64,000 nt of DNA from positions 118,464,858-118,528,857 of the forward strand of contig OZ023265.1 in assembly GCA_964006375.1 (NCBI GenBank), written 5' to 3'. Positions 29,019-39,845 of the stretch are shown one piece after another (position 1 is the stretch's first letter; every line of letters begins with the position of its first letter). A program made the translations under genes and the position numbers. A model generated the notes under the pieces. The model ran no database searches and was not told the DNA's origin. It saw only the letters and a list, made by a program, of their open reading frames with translations. The DNA is from Tillus elongatus. Taxonomy: Eukaryota > Arthropoda > Insecta > Coleoptera > Cleridae.

Positions 29019-29859
29019 TAACTTTGTAGTTTTTAAAATTAACCCCTACGTGTTTGGTGTCATGTTAATCGTCTTGATGAGTAGAAGCCAAATTAGGCAA
29101 CATGGTTCCTGTCTTGATGAAATCGAAGTAAACAAACACCGGATGTTTGCGGTTTGCAAGTCTGAGCACGCTCGTAAGAGAAAGTTAAAATATGCGACTA
29201 CCAGACATGTTTAATCAAGCAGAATTATCTAGATGTATGAGTATTCCGATTGTCCCCCTGTATGTTTTTCATTGAAAAACAAAAATACCAAAAAGACCTA
29301 TCGATAGTTAATATCGTTGTTTCTAAACAACATACTCGTTTATAACCAGTTTTAAGATCATAACTATATATTATAGTATGTTTTAATACAATTAAAGATA
29401 TTTCACTAAGTATATGTTTTGATTTGATTAGAATTCCTATTTACATCGAAGCAGTGTAATAATTAGAAGAGAGATATACCAAACAGCATTTATTAACTAC
29501 AAAGTAGAGAGGTCGTCACAGGTCAAATTAACAATTGATACGTGCATCTCATTCATGCACAAATTTAAAAACAAAGCCTATTTTCCATATCTAATTTACT
29601 AAAGACAATAGCCAGATATGCGTGTATTGAGAACTGCATTTCATTGAAACGTATAAATGGTCAGCACATTTAATCAGAATTACAGTTGAAACATTATTAT
29701 GGAGAAAATCATAAGTGATCGCAATAGATTTTTAAAGTTTACACAGAAGCCAAACAGAAAAATACAACCAATGAGAGTACATGAAGAGGGGGGGGGGGAT
29801 AGGGCAGCGAAACCTATTTAACAACAAAGCATGCAGCAATAAGGTTAGTTCAAAGCTAA

Positions 29860-30654
29860 ATGTTGAAGATACTCGGTGTACGTAATTATAATTGTATCAA
29901 CATGTTGTACGATGAGAGTAATGATTCTCGAGTCACAGATCCAGAACATAATAGAAAACGGTTTAATATAGACGAAAATGATGGTCCTGAGAGTATCAAA
30001 CCTGCTACTAACGATGTTTGTGAAGATTGTTATTGGGGTCAAATTGATGCAGCTCTGCGACAGAATATTAGTGAGATTAAGCAAGAAAGTAGAATGCTGC
30101 TAGAAACAAGGTATACCATTACTTCAACTCTAAGTGCTGCAATTGGTTTATCAAAAGCGACCGGATTGATTCCAATAATTAAAATTGTAAATACAAGTCT
30201 ATATCCACCAAGTCCAAATATAGCAACCTCATCTAGCTCATGGGAATATTTTATTTCAACATTGAAAAACACAGCTGAAGAGTACTTTACCAAAGGTAAT
30301 AAGAGTGAACCTGAAAATATTGGAGTATGTATCGTCAAACCAATTAAAATGCTAAGCAGTAAATGTATATCAATCTCAGATGACTCTGTTACTTTTTATT
30401 TAACCGAAGATGCAGTTCAACAGCTACTCGATCTAGTTGAAATCATCAACGAACAGGTGAAGTTTCTAAGTAATTTGAAGTTTGATATTCGACTTAGTGA
30501 TTTCCTCTATTGTGTTGCTGATGTTCTCAAATGTGTGAATAACAAGGAGCTACCGTGTGACGAGGAGGTTGTAAAACTCATAAAAGTCATGTTAAAAGAC
30601 TGTGAATCAACATTCCGAGTTTGTATGTTAGAATGCTTACACTCAAATACTTAA
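29860..30654 (+). CDS. Orphan 264-aa protein of the island
   Basis: An uninterrupted ORF with Met at 29860 (a second Met at 29902 would remove 14 residues). The protein is acidic, mostly helical in character, with CEDCYWGQ (about residue 51-58), several spaced Cys in the C-terminal third, and no signal peptide or membrane segment. I do not recognise it. It is the first of three same-strand genes and ends 29 bp before the next ATG. That spacing and the intact frame, beside heavily broken transposons, suggest either recent arrival or retained function. Viral structural or regulatory roles are both possible. Confidence 0.6.
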   Translation: MLKILGVRNYNCINMLYDESNDSRVTDPEHNRKRFNIDENDGPESIKPATNDVCEDCYWGQIDAALRQNISEIKQESRMLLETRYTITSTLSAAIGLSKATGLIPIIKIVNTSLYPPSPNIATSSSSWEYFISTLKNTAEEYFTKGNKSEPENIGVCIVKPIKMLSSKCISISDDSVTFYLTEDAVQQLLDLVEIINEQVKFLSNLKFDIRLSDFLYCVADVLKCVNNKELPCDEEVVKLIKVMLKDCESTFRVCMLECLHSNT

Positions 30655-30683
30655 TCGTTTTAAAGAAATACACACGATATACA

Positions 30684-31118
30684 ATGGCCCATTTTAAAGC
30701 AGGTTTTATCATCCTTACCGCCCTAAGCCAAAATATGTTTTGTATCTACAAACCACCAAATGTTACAGAAGTGAGAATTTGTTTCGATGATGATAACTGT
30801 ATGAAATGGTTTAGTCTTCCAGCAACATACCTAAACAACGATCAGATGCTTGAAGTTTCAACATACAACATATCCAAAATTAAAAGTGATATGGTGCGCT
30901 ATAAACTTATGTTCCTGTTTGATAACGGTACCCGTGATGAGACACCTGATTGGAGAACACTCAGATTAACTGATTCATATCGGTTCATTTCAAATTATAT
31001 TTCTATGTGTATATCACCTGGTTCTCTTGTATATCTAACTATATTTATGTTGATATACTTTTGTTTTAAATATAACACTGTAATTAAAAATATATATTGT
31101 AAACATGTTTGTTTGTAA
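30684..31118 (+). CDS. Orphan 144-aa secreted/membrane-anchored protein
   Basis: An in-frame upstream Met exists at 30621, but Met at 30684 gives a proper signal-peptide-like start (hydrophobic residues 5-18) and avoids overlap with the preceding gene. The ectodomain of about 90 residues has Cys residues and three N-glycosylation sequons (NVT, NIS, NGT). A C-terminal hydrophobic segment (about 31025-31070, LVYLTIFMLIYFCF) is followed by a short basic tail, a type I membrane layout. An AATAAA overlaps the stop region (about 31119). The layout would fit a viral surface glycoprotein, but no family is recognised and no function is claimed. Confidence 0.6.
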   Translation: MAHFKAGFIILTALSQNMFCIYKPPNVTEVRICFDDDNCMKWFSLPATYLNNDQMLEVSTYNISKIKSDMVRYKLMFLFDNGTRDETPDWRTLRLTDSYRFISNYISMCISPGSLVYLTIFMLIYFCFKYNTVIKNIYCKHVCL

Positions 31119-31308
31119 ATAAATATACATAAAGTGAACACATATGTTTTATTAGGTAAGTAAGACGTGTGAAACATATAGTAAGAAACACAAGTTTAAA
31201 CCGTAAGTGGTGTCAACATCTATAAATTGTCGTACACACTCGTAAGCTGATTCAAAAATTTAGTTGTCGTAGAAGGAAGAAGTGCTTCAATCTGCTCTAT
31301 ATGTTCAA

Positions 31309-32243
31309 ATGGCTACATTAAGTGACGTGTGTTACCAGCAAATTAAAGACAACTTTGGTATGGTTTATTCGGAGACTTCCAATTAATTATTGATAAGAAC
31401 ACTGGTTATTTCAATGCGACAAAATTATGTAAAAATAGTGAGAAAAAAATGTATCACTGGCTGGAAAATAAGAAAACTAAAGAGCTGATTGCCTATTACA
31501 ACAGTAAGTTAAAGGAACATTTAGATAGCCGGAATACCGATACCCTAAATAGTCCAACTGAAGGAGCCCACTTAGAGTCATCTCTAGGGGCCCGTAATAC
31601 CGATCCCCTAGAAATGGCAGAAGCAACATCTCAATTACCAACAACCGCTACATACTTGGTGGACTTTGGTGGAAGACAAGCTGAAAACAACTTGATATCC
31701 GGTACATATGTCTGTAAAGATTTAATATTAAATTTGGCTTGTTGGATATCCAATCGTTTCTTTGAAAAGTGTAATCAAATTATTTTTGATTTTTTCGTAA
31801 ATGAATTTAATCAAAAATACAAGGATAACCTTAAAGAAATTGAAGTAAAATTAATGGAGATAGATGATGAAGTGCAGCGTATGCGAGAAACAAATGCTAA
31901 AGTCACATACCATCTCGAAGATATATCCCCAAAACCAAGTAACCGAGGAAAAATATGTGTATTTGGTTTACTTTCAAGAAATGAGAAAGACGCTACATAC
32001 CCATATCATGCAGTGAGAACGCAGAAGAAAAGTTTTCGAAGAGCTGTTAGGAACTTTAAAAATGAAAATCCCGATTCCGAAGTGGTTCTAAACATGTTGT
32101 ATGATCCAAATTCTATAAATCTCTTTAATAGAATAAAGACCAAAGTAAAATACCTCAAGACGAATAGAAACGATCTACAAGCAGCAGATGTACCACAGGA
32201 GAAGTTTATTCACGATATTATTGATTTACGTCATAATTTTTAA
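31309..32243 (+). pseudogene. KilA-N / MSV199 / DUF3627-type gene with one frameshift
   Basis: From ATG 31309 the protein opens with QQIKDNFGMVYS. A single-base frame change near 31365-31375 separates this from the KilA-N core (KNTGYFNATKLCKN, about 31394-31435). The long frame then runs from 31449 to 32243. Next come a linker with a 12-residue repeat (RNTDxLxSPTEGAHLESSLG / ARNTDPLE), an MSV199-like segment (LILNLACWISNRFFEKCNQ, about 31720-31775), a coiled coil (about 31800-31900), and a DUF3627-like end with YHAVRTQKKSFRRA and DPNSINLFNRIKTKV. This architecture is known from iridoviruses, entomopoxviruses, ascoviruses and related insect DNA viruses, where the proteins are thought to bind DNA; the exact role is unknown. 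One frameshift makes this copy probably dead unless the base is a sequencing error. Confidence 0.8.
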
Positions 32244-32574
32244 TTGTTTACTGAGTTAAATTGAAATATATGTCATATGGAAAAAAAAATGATTTTAACA
32301 AAGACTTTTGTTCTAAGTACATTAATACATTAAATATAAACTTATTTAACATCATCTGCATTTATCCAAGAAACATACAACATCACCCATTGTAAATTTA
32401 TTCTGATCAAACACTTTAATATTTGAGTAGACTTATTGAACAATAGTCTCGTCATTTCTCTTACTAACATCCTGATGTTTTACACCAGTAGTGCGATGAA
32501 CATTAGCGTTGTAGGCAGCCGTAACATCGATAGCCAAAGGCAGACCAATCTCTCCAAGGTACAACCAACGACAG

Positions 32575-32972
32575 ACAACTATCTAGCAGGATAGACAGCT
32601 GTCTAACAGGATAGACAGCTGTCTAACAGGATAGACAGCGGTCTAACAGGATAGACAGCTATCTAGCAGGATAGACAGCTGTCTAACAGGATAGACAGCT
32701 GTCTATCAGGACTGACAACTGTCTATCAGGACAGACAGCTGTCTATCAGGACAGACAGCTGTCTAACAGGACAGACAGCTGTCTAACAGGATAGACAGCT
32801 GTCTAGCAGGACAGACAGCTGTCTATCAGGACAGACAGCTGTCTAACAGGACAGACAGCTGTCTAACAGGATAGACAGCTGTCTAGCAGGACAGACAGCT
32901 GTCTATCAGGACAGACAGCTGTCTTACAGGACAGACAGGTGTTGGACAAGTGTCTAACACGACAGACAGCCG
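32575..32972. repeat. 20-bp satellite, about 19 units, built on a 10-bp palindrome
   Basis: The unit is close to GACAGCTGTCTAACAGGATA (variants GACAGACAGCTGTCTATCAG). Each unit contains GACAGCTGTC, a perfect palindrome with an E-box CAGCTG core. The array ends GGTGTTGGACAAGTGTCTAA, and that same end reappears inverted at about 33397-33424. Confidence 0.9.
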
Positions 32973-33394
32973 CGGCGCGTTGCTGTTCCGACCCGACGTT
33001 GCCGTCACAGGGTGGAGGGGTCTAACCTGAGAGGACATCAACAGGGTAGAGAGGTCTAACCTGAGATGACGTCATACGCGCATACGCGCAGTGTCGTCAC
33101 AGTTGGTGACGTCACAGGGTGGAGGGGTTTAACCTGGCTGGTGAGATGATTGGTTTGAGGAATGATTGTTGGCAGGTCAGAGGTGTGCAACTAACCTGAG
33201 ATGCTGGTGAGATGATTGGTCTGAGGAACGATTGTTTCGTCAACAGGGTGGATTCATCAGATGGTGAAGGAATGAAGAACATTTAGGATGATGAATGTAT
33301 GACCTAGAAAGCTGGTTCCTTGGGAATAGATTATGACATACATTTAAGACGATTGTTTCGTTGAATAATTTTATAAAATTCGTTAGCATGGAAA
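32973..33394. other. Spacer between mirrored satellite arms
   Basis: A more GC-rich stretch with repeated GTCACAGGGTGGAGGGGTCT-type phrases (about 33007, 33112), TGACGTCA at 33067-33074 and 33107-33114, and two copies of GAGATGATTGGT(T/C)TGAGG (about 33143 and 33209). No ORF. It resembles the left-end GC/CRE block in style. Confidence 0.5.
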
Positions 33395-33530
33395 GCTGTA
33401 TGTCGTGTTAGACACTTGTCCAACACTTGTCCTGCTAGACAACTGTGTGAGACAGCTGTGTTAGACAGCTGTTAGACAGCTGTCTGTCCTGTCAGACAGC
33501 TGTCTGTCCTGTAAGACAGCTGTCGTTGCT
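33395..33530. repeat. Inverted arm of the 20-bp satellite
   Basis: About six units in the opposite orientation (GACAGCTGTCTGTCCTGTMA). Landmarks adjoining the spacer (GTGTTAGACACTTGTCCAAC) are the reverse complement of the end of the left array, giving a hairpin with a loop of about 420 bases. Confidence 0.85.
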
Positions 33531-33579
33531 GTATGTCTAAGGTTCAGTCGGTAGGCAACAGTGAAGGTGAAAACAATTA

Positions 33580-33922
33580 CTATCTGCTAAACTTTAGTCT
33601 TTCACACCATTTGTCTTTCCAACATTGGTAGCATATATTTTTAAATTGTTTAAAGTTCATATCGGTGGTCATATGATCGTCGCACACATGTTTTAAATTG
33701 GTTTCATCTTGCTTGAATAACACAACAACAACATTTGTGTTGTCACGTATCAGATGTTTGGGTATTCGAGTATATGTTTGATAGATAGAATGAATCAATA
33801 TTCTTATGTCTGCCCATACTAAAGTATGCTCTCATTTTATCTTGTTTTTGACAAGCCACATCATCGAATCTAAACACCGCGTTGTCCAGGGCTTCTGCTG
33901 GATCTAATATTTTATCGTTTTC
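33580..33922 (-). pseudogene. FtsK/HerA (A32-like) packaging ATPase fragment
   Basis: On the minus strand the first frame has the Walker-B-type FDDVA (33854-33868) followed by KQDKMRAYFSMGRHKN. After a frameshift near 33788 the second frame has IPKHLIRDN, then VVVVLFKQDETNLKHVCDDH and a CYQCW end. This run is characteristic of the genome-packaging ATPase of Mavericks/Polintons, adintoviruses and relatives. The Walker A half is missing, and the C-terminus is cut where the satellite begins. It lies in opposite orientation to the ORF cluster. Function in relatives: pumping DNA into capsids; this copy is inactive. Confidence 0.8.
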
Positions 33923-34347
33923 ACTAGTGGATCCCGAAAGAAAGGGTGGGGTTTACCTTTAGCTCGGAGTGGTTCGACAAGGGGGCTGCTCACCTGCTAT
34001 TCAGAAAAGCAAAGAATGTTGTTTTTGAAGATATTTGGTTCCTACTGAGTAAGATATACCAGAGTAAAGGACCTGGTTTTCGTTCTGATACTTTTCGAAT
34101 GACGATGACTCAAGTGAAAACTGCTAAGCCTTCATATATGTCAATTAAATCTCTTCATCCATCATCATCATCATATATTTAGAGGGGGGAACACTTATAC
34201 GTAGCTTGCAAGCCTTCAATACAAACACGTGCCAATTAAATCTCTTAATCTATCATTAACATCATATATTCAGAGGGGCCAGTTGTAGGTAGCTTGCTAT
34301 CTCTACGCCCCTCAACGTTGGTTGGTTGGTTGGGTGGTTTGTTAGTT
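33923..34347. other. Island spacer with a 95-bp tandem duplication
   Basis: Two copies of CCAATTAAATCTCTTMATC followed by ATCATATATT.AGAGGGG lie about 95 bp apart (about 34140 and 34230). The short plus-strand ORF at 33946-34182 is not recognised and overlaps this repeat. Confidence 0.45.
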
Positions 34348-34660
34348 GGCTGGTTGCATTTTTCATAGAAATGATTGGATATCCAACAGGCTAAATTTAG
34401 AATTAAATCTTTGCAAACATATGTACCACCTATCAGGTCGTTTACAGTCTGAGCTCCACCCATTTTTACGAAGTATGTAGCAGTTCTAGGTGTTACTTGA
34501 GATGTTGCTTCCGCCACTTCTAGGGCATCGGTATTCCGAGCCCCTGGAGATGACTCTAAGTGGGTTCCTATTCTGATACCCCCAATGTTCCTTTAGCTGA
34601 CTGTTGTAATAGGCAATCAACTCTGTAGTTTTCTTGTCTTTCCACCGAATGATACATAAA
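34348..34660 (-). pseudogene. Inverted partial copy 2 of the KilA-N-type gene
   Basis: Minus-strand sequence corresponds to 31450-31775: the KTTELIAYYNSQLKEH-like stretch, the ARNTD repeat, MSV199-like TYVCKDLILNLACWISNHF, ending at EKCNQ. The C-terminal third is replaced by a Pro/Thr/Asn repeat (GGTTGGTTGG tract near 34320). A deletion removed one linker repeat. It is diverged but still very similar at protein level. Confidence 0.8.
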
Positions 34661-34740
34661 GCCACATCTCAAGACAGTTAGTTAGAGTGTTGCATGACTA
34701 AGATTACTCTGAAATGATAGTGCCACTAATGATTACTAAG

Positions 34741-34900
34741 TGTGTAGCAGTTGTAGGTACTAAGTCAACTCCTTCTGCTGGAACATTTGGACCAACGGAA
34801 TTCCGTTGGTCCAAATGTTCGGCCAGTTTGTTGTTGTAATAGGCAATTAACTCTTTGGTTTTCTTATTTTATATCTCATATACATAAAAGCTACACTTCA
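34741..34900 (-). pseudogene. Inverted partial copy 3 of the KilA-N-type gene
   Basis: Minus-strand sequence keeps KPKELIAYYNNKLAEHL and then, after a gap containing a 40-bp palindrome, PTTATHL. Shared downstream sequence shows that copies 2 and 3 are tandem products with a unit of about 250 bp (compare 34665-34735 with 34912-34970). Confidence 0.7.
34781..34820. repeat. Perfect 40-bp palindrome
   Basis: Arms 34781-34800 and 34801-34820 are exact reverse complements with no loop. The arm begins GAACATTTGG and ends CAACGGAA. It lies exactly where copy 3 lost its linker, so it looks like the scar of an inverted-duplication event. Confidence 0.95.
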
Positions 34901-34970
34901 AGATACTTAGTTTGACTAGTCACATGGCTAAGATTGCTATGAAAGGATAGAGACGTGTTGGTTCAGGACA

Positions 34971-35689
34971 ATTGAAGACTGTTCTTCAAGACATATTTAC
35001 TTTGGTTTGTTAGGTGCACTTGACAGCTGTCTCTGTCGTCAACTTCAATAAGTCTAAGAGAGTGTACTGAAATTTGCCTGTAGCACACATCACTTGATGT
35101 AGTCAACATTTAAATATGCTATTGAATCCTGGTCCTCATGGTAAGCTTGAAATTTTCTCTGAACGTAACTTCATTAAGTCTAAGAGAGAGTGTTGTTTTT
35201 AGGTGTTAACACAACTTGTTCTGATTTACTTAAAACCTATATTTCTTTCTTATGTTCAACACGACGATTATTTTGAGGTGTCACACATGTTTGTAGCTCT
35301 AAGAATAGCTATACCGGAAGTGTTTACCGGAAGTAACATTTTTATTGAATATGCTTATAGAGTTTGATTTGCTGAACAGCGTGTATGTATTGGTTCTATC
35401 GTACATCTCACCGATCTTATTGCTTTTAACTTAATATATGAATCAAGACGATTCATATGACACCAAACACGTAGGACTTCAAACAACAAATAAAAAATTA
35501 ATTGTACGAATGCGCTAGCCGCCATATTTACACACATCATATAAAATGGTGGTTACTCGTTTGCATAATACAGGTTAGCTGGCTTTTGAATTTGCATGTA
35601 GTGTTTCAACCAACTAATACAAAATTTATTGGGTGCTTAAACTAAACTTAAAACATTTTTTGGTAACACAGTTTTTCTATAACCAATAT
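34971..35689. other. Island right flank with duplications
   Basis: AACTTCAATAAGTCTAAGAG (about 35041) recurs at about 35165. The stretch 35543-35600 (GTGGTTACTCGTTTGCATAA, ACAGGTTAGCTGGCTTTTG) recurs at 36975-37020. The inverted partner of 29041-29090 lies at 35445-35485. No gene is recognised. Confidence 0.5.
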
Positions 35690-36330
35690 TTCGCTTCAAA
35701 TCCTAAAAACTAAATTTTTAAATTCAACAAGCTCACAAGCCTTTGAAAAAAATTTCTTCAGATGTCCCTAGAACCGAGGTTACTTTTATATACATGCGCC
35801 ATATCAAGAAAAGCTATGATAAACAAATTTGGTGGGTTAACGTTATAATAAAATATTTTTGTATTAACTGATTTCTATGAAAATTTACAAATATTTAGTG
35901 TCAGAAGCTTTTAATGAAAATTCGCTACCATAACATACTTGCTGTACCTAGGTTTATTTTGTTTTAAGCTCATTTATATAACTCTCGTAAGTTTGTGATA
36001 TAAAAACTATATAGCAAAAACAAATTATGCTAAAATATTTTGTATCAGATTATTTATGTACAAATTTGCAAATCTCTGGTGTCAGAAGCTTTACATGAAA
36101 ATTCGTCACCATAACGCACTTGCTATACCCAGGTTTTAAGTTCAATTATATAACTGTGAACAAATTGCTATTCTATTTTGAGCGATATATTAAAAAATAA
36201 TGTGAAACAGTCTTTCCATAATAATATTAAAGCCGTCAGTATTGGACAAAGTATAAAAAGGTTTTTACTTCTCTCTAAAATTATATGAAAATTCGCCACC
36301 ATAGCGCACTTGCTGCGTTCAGATAAAACT
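35690..36330 (+). mobile_element. TA-core element copy F with three tandem 3' ends
   Basis: A 5'-part relic (about 35735-35790) lacks the TA tract. Three successive 3' ends follow: TTCGCTACCATAACATACTT (35923), TTCGTCACCATAACGCACTT (36102), TTCGCCACCATAGCGCACTT (36293), the first two in repeats of about 175 bp. Tandem 3' ends are a known outcome of rolling-circle transposition. It was inserted into the island. Confidence 0.65.
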
Positions 36331-37129
36331 GTAACTTACCAGGCGTAATCCTCGCTTTCTAACATAGCTTGTTTTCGTAAAACGTTTTAGTTCTGAATTT
36401 TTCACAAAAATAACTAGACACATATTGATACAAAGTCACCAACGAACCATAGCTCTATATACACAGCAATATCTACAAATAAACACAACTTCTAGCTTCA
36501 CTAAACCTATACACCTGTAATGAAAACACCTGGGGCATATTAGGTAAGATTCGAAAAATTATTACTGCTTTGCAAAACACATAATTTTCATGACCGCGCC
36601 CGGCTGACGATTTAAACTGAGGTTATCAGCTGAGCTGGTCACTCAACTAAACCGGAAGCTCTCTTGATAATGAAACGGTTAATCAGCTGGTGTAATATTA
36701 AGCATTTGAAATAAAAACATAACGTTTTGTTTCAATCTTATTTCGCCTAAATTAGATCGATATAATTTTTCCGTTTTCATCCTACATACGACAAGTGATT
36801 TCTATTAATTATAATGAGAGAATTTATATACTTCTCAGGTTAGGTGTCTTTAATAGGTGATTTACATTTATTACTTATTAATTATATTGATATACTTCTC
36901 AGGTCAGATAGGTTTGATAAGTGGTTTATATTTTATTACTAATAATTAAATTCTTATTACGCACGTTATTTTAAATGGCGGTTCCTCGTTTACATAATAC
37001 AGGTTGGTTGGATTTTGAATTTGTTTACGTCATCTCAAGTTAGTTGGGGATCGGAGCGGTCGTGTTAGGTCGGCGGTGGGTGTCGGAGCTGTTCGGGTTA
37101 GCTCGAGCACGGCTGAGTCAGTTCAGTGG
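36331..37129. other. Island right flank, no gene recognised
   Basis: AT-rich at first, with a short tandem similarity (GATATACTTCTCAGGT-type phrases at about 36825 and 36890), then more GC-rich toward the end. The ORF at 37044-37280 crosses the island boundary and is not a gene of its own; its last part is Penelope sequence. Confidence 0.4.
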
Positions 37130-37196
37130 CTCCGCCACCCCGCCACCTGGGTGGCGGGTGGCGGGTGGCGGCACCAGAACATACCATCTATACCTA
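37130..37196 (-). repeat. Right inverted end of the island
   Basis: GGCGGGTGG repeats, then GCACCAGAAC, five bases, ATCTATACCTACT; reverse complement of the left end. Penelope-like coding sequence begins within a few bases. Confidence 0.65.
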
Positions 37197-38561
<1,365 letters not shown>

Positions 38562-38745
38562 TGAATTTTCATAGAAATGATCTGCCACCAAATATTGTTA
38601 AATTTTTTTTCTTGTAACATGGAAATATAAATTATTTTTTGGTGGTTTTCTTTTAATATCGTAACGAACTTTCTAAGCCATTTACAAAACGAAGGTACGT
38701 GCCAAATTTTATCAAAATCGGATCATTATTTTTTTAGTTATCGGT

Positions 38746-38810
<65 letters not shown>

Positions 38811-38849
38811 ATTAAAAATTGTAACTGACCCCGAATATGGATTCTAAGA

Positions 38850-39310
38850 GTCCTAGTTACAGACAAAGAGGGCGTGATAAAGAGCACTGCCAGGGGAGCC
38901 ATTAAGTCCTGGGTCAGAAACCAACACAGGGTGTACTCAGACATGGGAAGTCAATAATTGACGAACCCAGTTCAAAGAAAGCTGTGGAGTTGCTAAATCT
39001 TAGCATAGGACAGCCCAGAAACATCACAGGTTTCTTGACGGGACACTTGGCCGTCAAGAAACACCTGCATAAAATGGGGCTGTTCGATGGTGACCTCGCA
39101 TGCAGACTCTGCGGCGAGGGGGAGGAATCAGCCCAGCACAGCACATCTTGTGCGAGTATAAATTTGTGGACCGTAAAAGACAACTGATCTACGGTCAGTC
39201 TAGACCGGAGACAGAGCAGTTTAAAACTTCACCCTACCAATCGCTGTGCAAACTAGTTCAAGGCACAGTGATTTTGGAATGGGTGGAGTAAAAAGACTAA
39301 GGGCATGCAC
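38850..39310 (+). pseudogene. LINE C-terminal fragment with Cys/His motif
   Basis: The frame at 38984-39187 reads TGHLAVKKHLHKMGL then CRLCGEGEESAQHS, the conserved end of RNase-H-bearing LINE ORF2 proteins (GHxxxxxHLxxMGxxxxxxCRxCxxxxETxxH). Flanking frames continue the same protein with frameshifts to about 39290. It lies inside TA-core sequence (copy H and 39360-39450), so it probably inserted there as a 5'-truncated copy. Confidence 0.75.
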
Positions 39311-39359
39311 AATAAGCCAAAGGTTGCAGTGCTATCGGGGCGGCAAAGCCGCGGACGAG

Positions 39360-39455
39360 CTAATTCGCGCTCATTTGAATGATTTTTTTCAAAATTCAAA
39401 AGTGGGGATCACCTGTTAGTAAATTCTTTCTAAAAAAAATCACTAGAAATGTTAG
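39360..39455 (-). mobile_element. TA-core element, 5'-end piece
   Basis: TTCGCGCTCATTTGAATGAT, AAAATTCAAAAGTGGGGATC and TTAGTAAATTCTTTCTAAAA are the usual reverse 5' end of the family. Confidence 0.65.
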
Positions 39456-39800
39456 ACAACCGGTGAAATTAGACGCCTATGAGAGTATTAATATTTCTCA
39501 AGCCATAAACAGCAAAATTTGTCTAAGCCGTGCTCCGCCACTGAATAATAGTTCGCTGTTCACACTGCCTCTTTGATGTAAAAGACATCCCGAAACTCGG
39601 TAGATACAGTTATAACGCGAATTTAAAAAGGACTTTTGGCAATTAAAATATAAACGCATAAAATTTGTCTGCGATTCCTCCCTCTCTAGATTATCGGTCT
39701 TTTACTTAACACGTAGTATAAATATAATGTGTAGTAGGTAGGTACACTTTGAGAAGCCAAACAACCACAACACATCTTTTTAAAGAAAAAATAATTTTTG
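39456..39800. other. Spacer, nothing recognised
   Basis: No coding or repeat signal beyond AT-rich composition. Confidence 0.3.
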
Positions 39801-39805
39801 ATGCT

Positions 39806-39845
39806 CTGACGACGCTAAATTTGTTAGTGAAACGATCCTCATTTC
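39806..39845 (+). ncRNA. Hammerhead-like motif, degenerate
   Basis: CUGACGA (39806-39812), one base, stem II GCUAA/UUAGU, then GAAAC. It matches the better copy at 43765 across about 90 bp of surrounding sequence. The cleavage-site part (expected GUC) is mutated, so activity is unlikely. Confidence 0.5.

Larger units (their letters stand above)
28371..37196. mobile_element. Virus-derived island with inverted ends (Maverick/adintovirus-like relic)
   Basis: Ends: AGTAGGTATAGAT, 5 bases, GTTCTGGTGC, then CCACC-rich sequence on the left (about 28371-28420); the same in reverse complement on the right (about 37130-37196). A second inverted pair lies inside (about 29041-29090 and 35445-35485, with CACCAAACACGTAGG). 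Gene content is a packaging-ATPase relic, a KilA-N-type gene and two orphan ORFs. The centre is a mirrored satellite. AG..CT termini fit Polintons/Mavericks, but no 6-bp target duplication was found and no DNA polymerase B, integrase, protease or capsid gene was seen. It is therefore either a heavily deleted Maverick/adintovirus or a different integrated insect DNA virus. One TA-core element (35690-36330) inserted later. Confidence 0.65.

Noticed and set aside
32575..32972. Possible CRISPR array because of regular 20-bp repeats
   Set aside because: There are no unique spacers, the units are contiguous, and the context is eukaryotic; it is a satellite.
33220..33260. Hammerhead-like boxes on the minus strand (CTGATGA, 15 bases, GAAAC)
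   Set aside because: The 15 bases between the boxes cannot form stem II, and the surrounding repeat explains the similarity; probably chance.
33946..34182. 78-aa plus-strand ORF inside the island
   Set aside because: Overlaps a tandem duplication and is not recognisable; could be residual viral coding sequence but not supportable.
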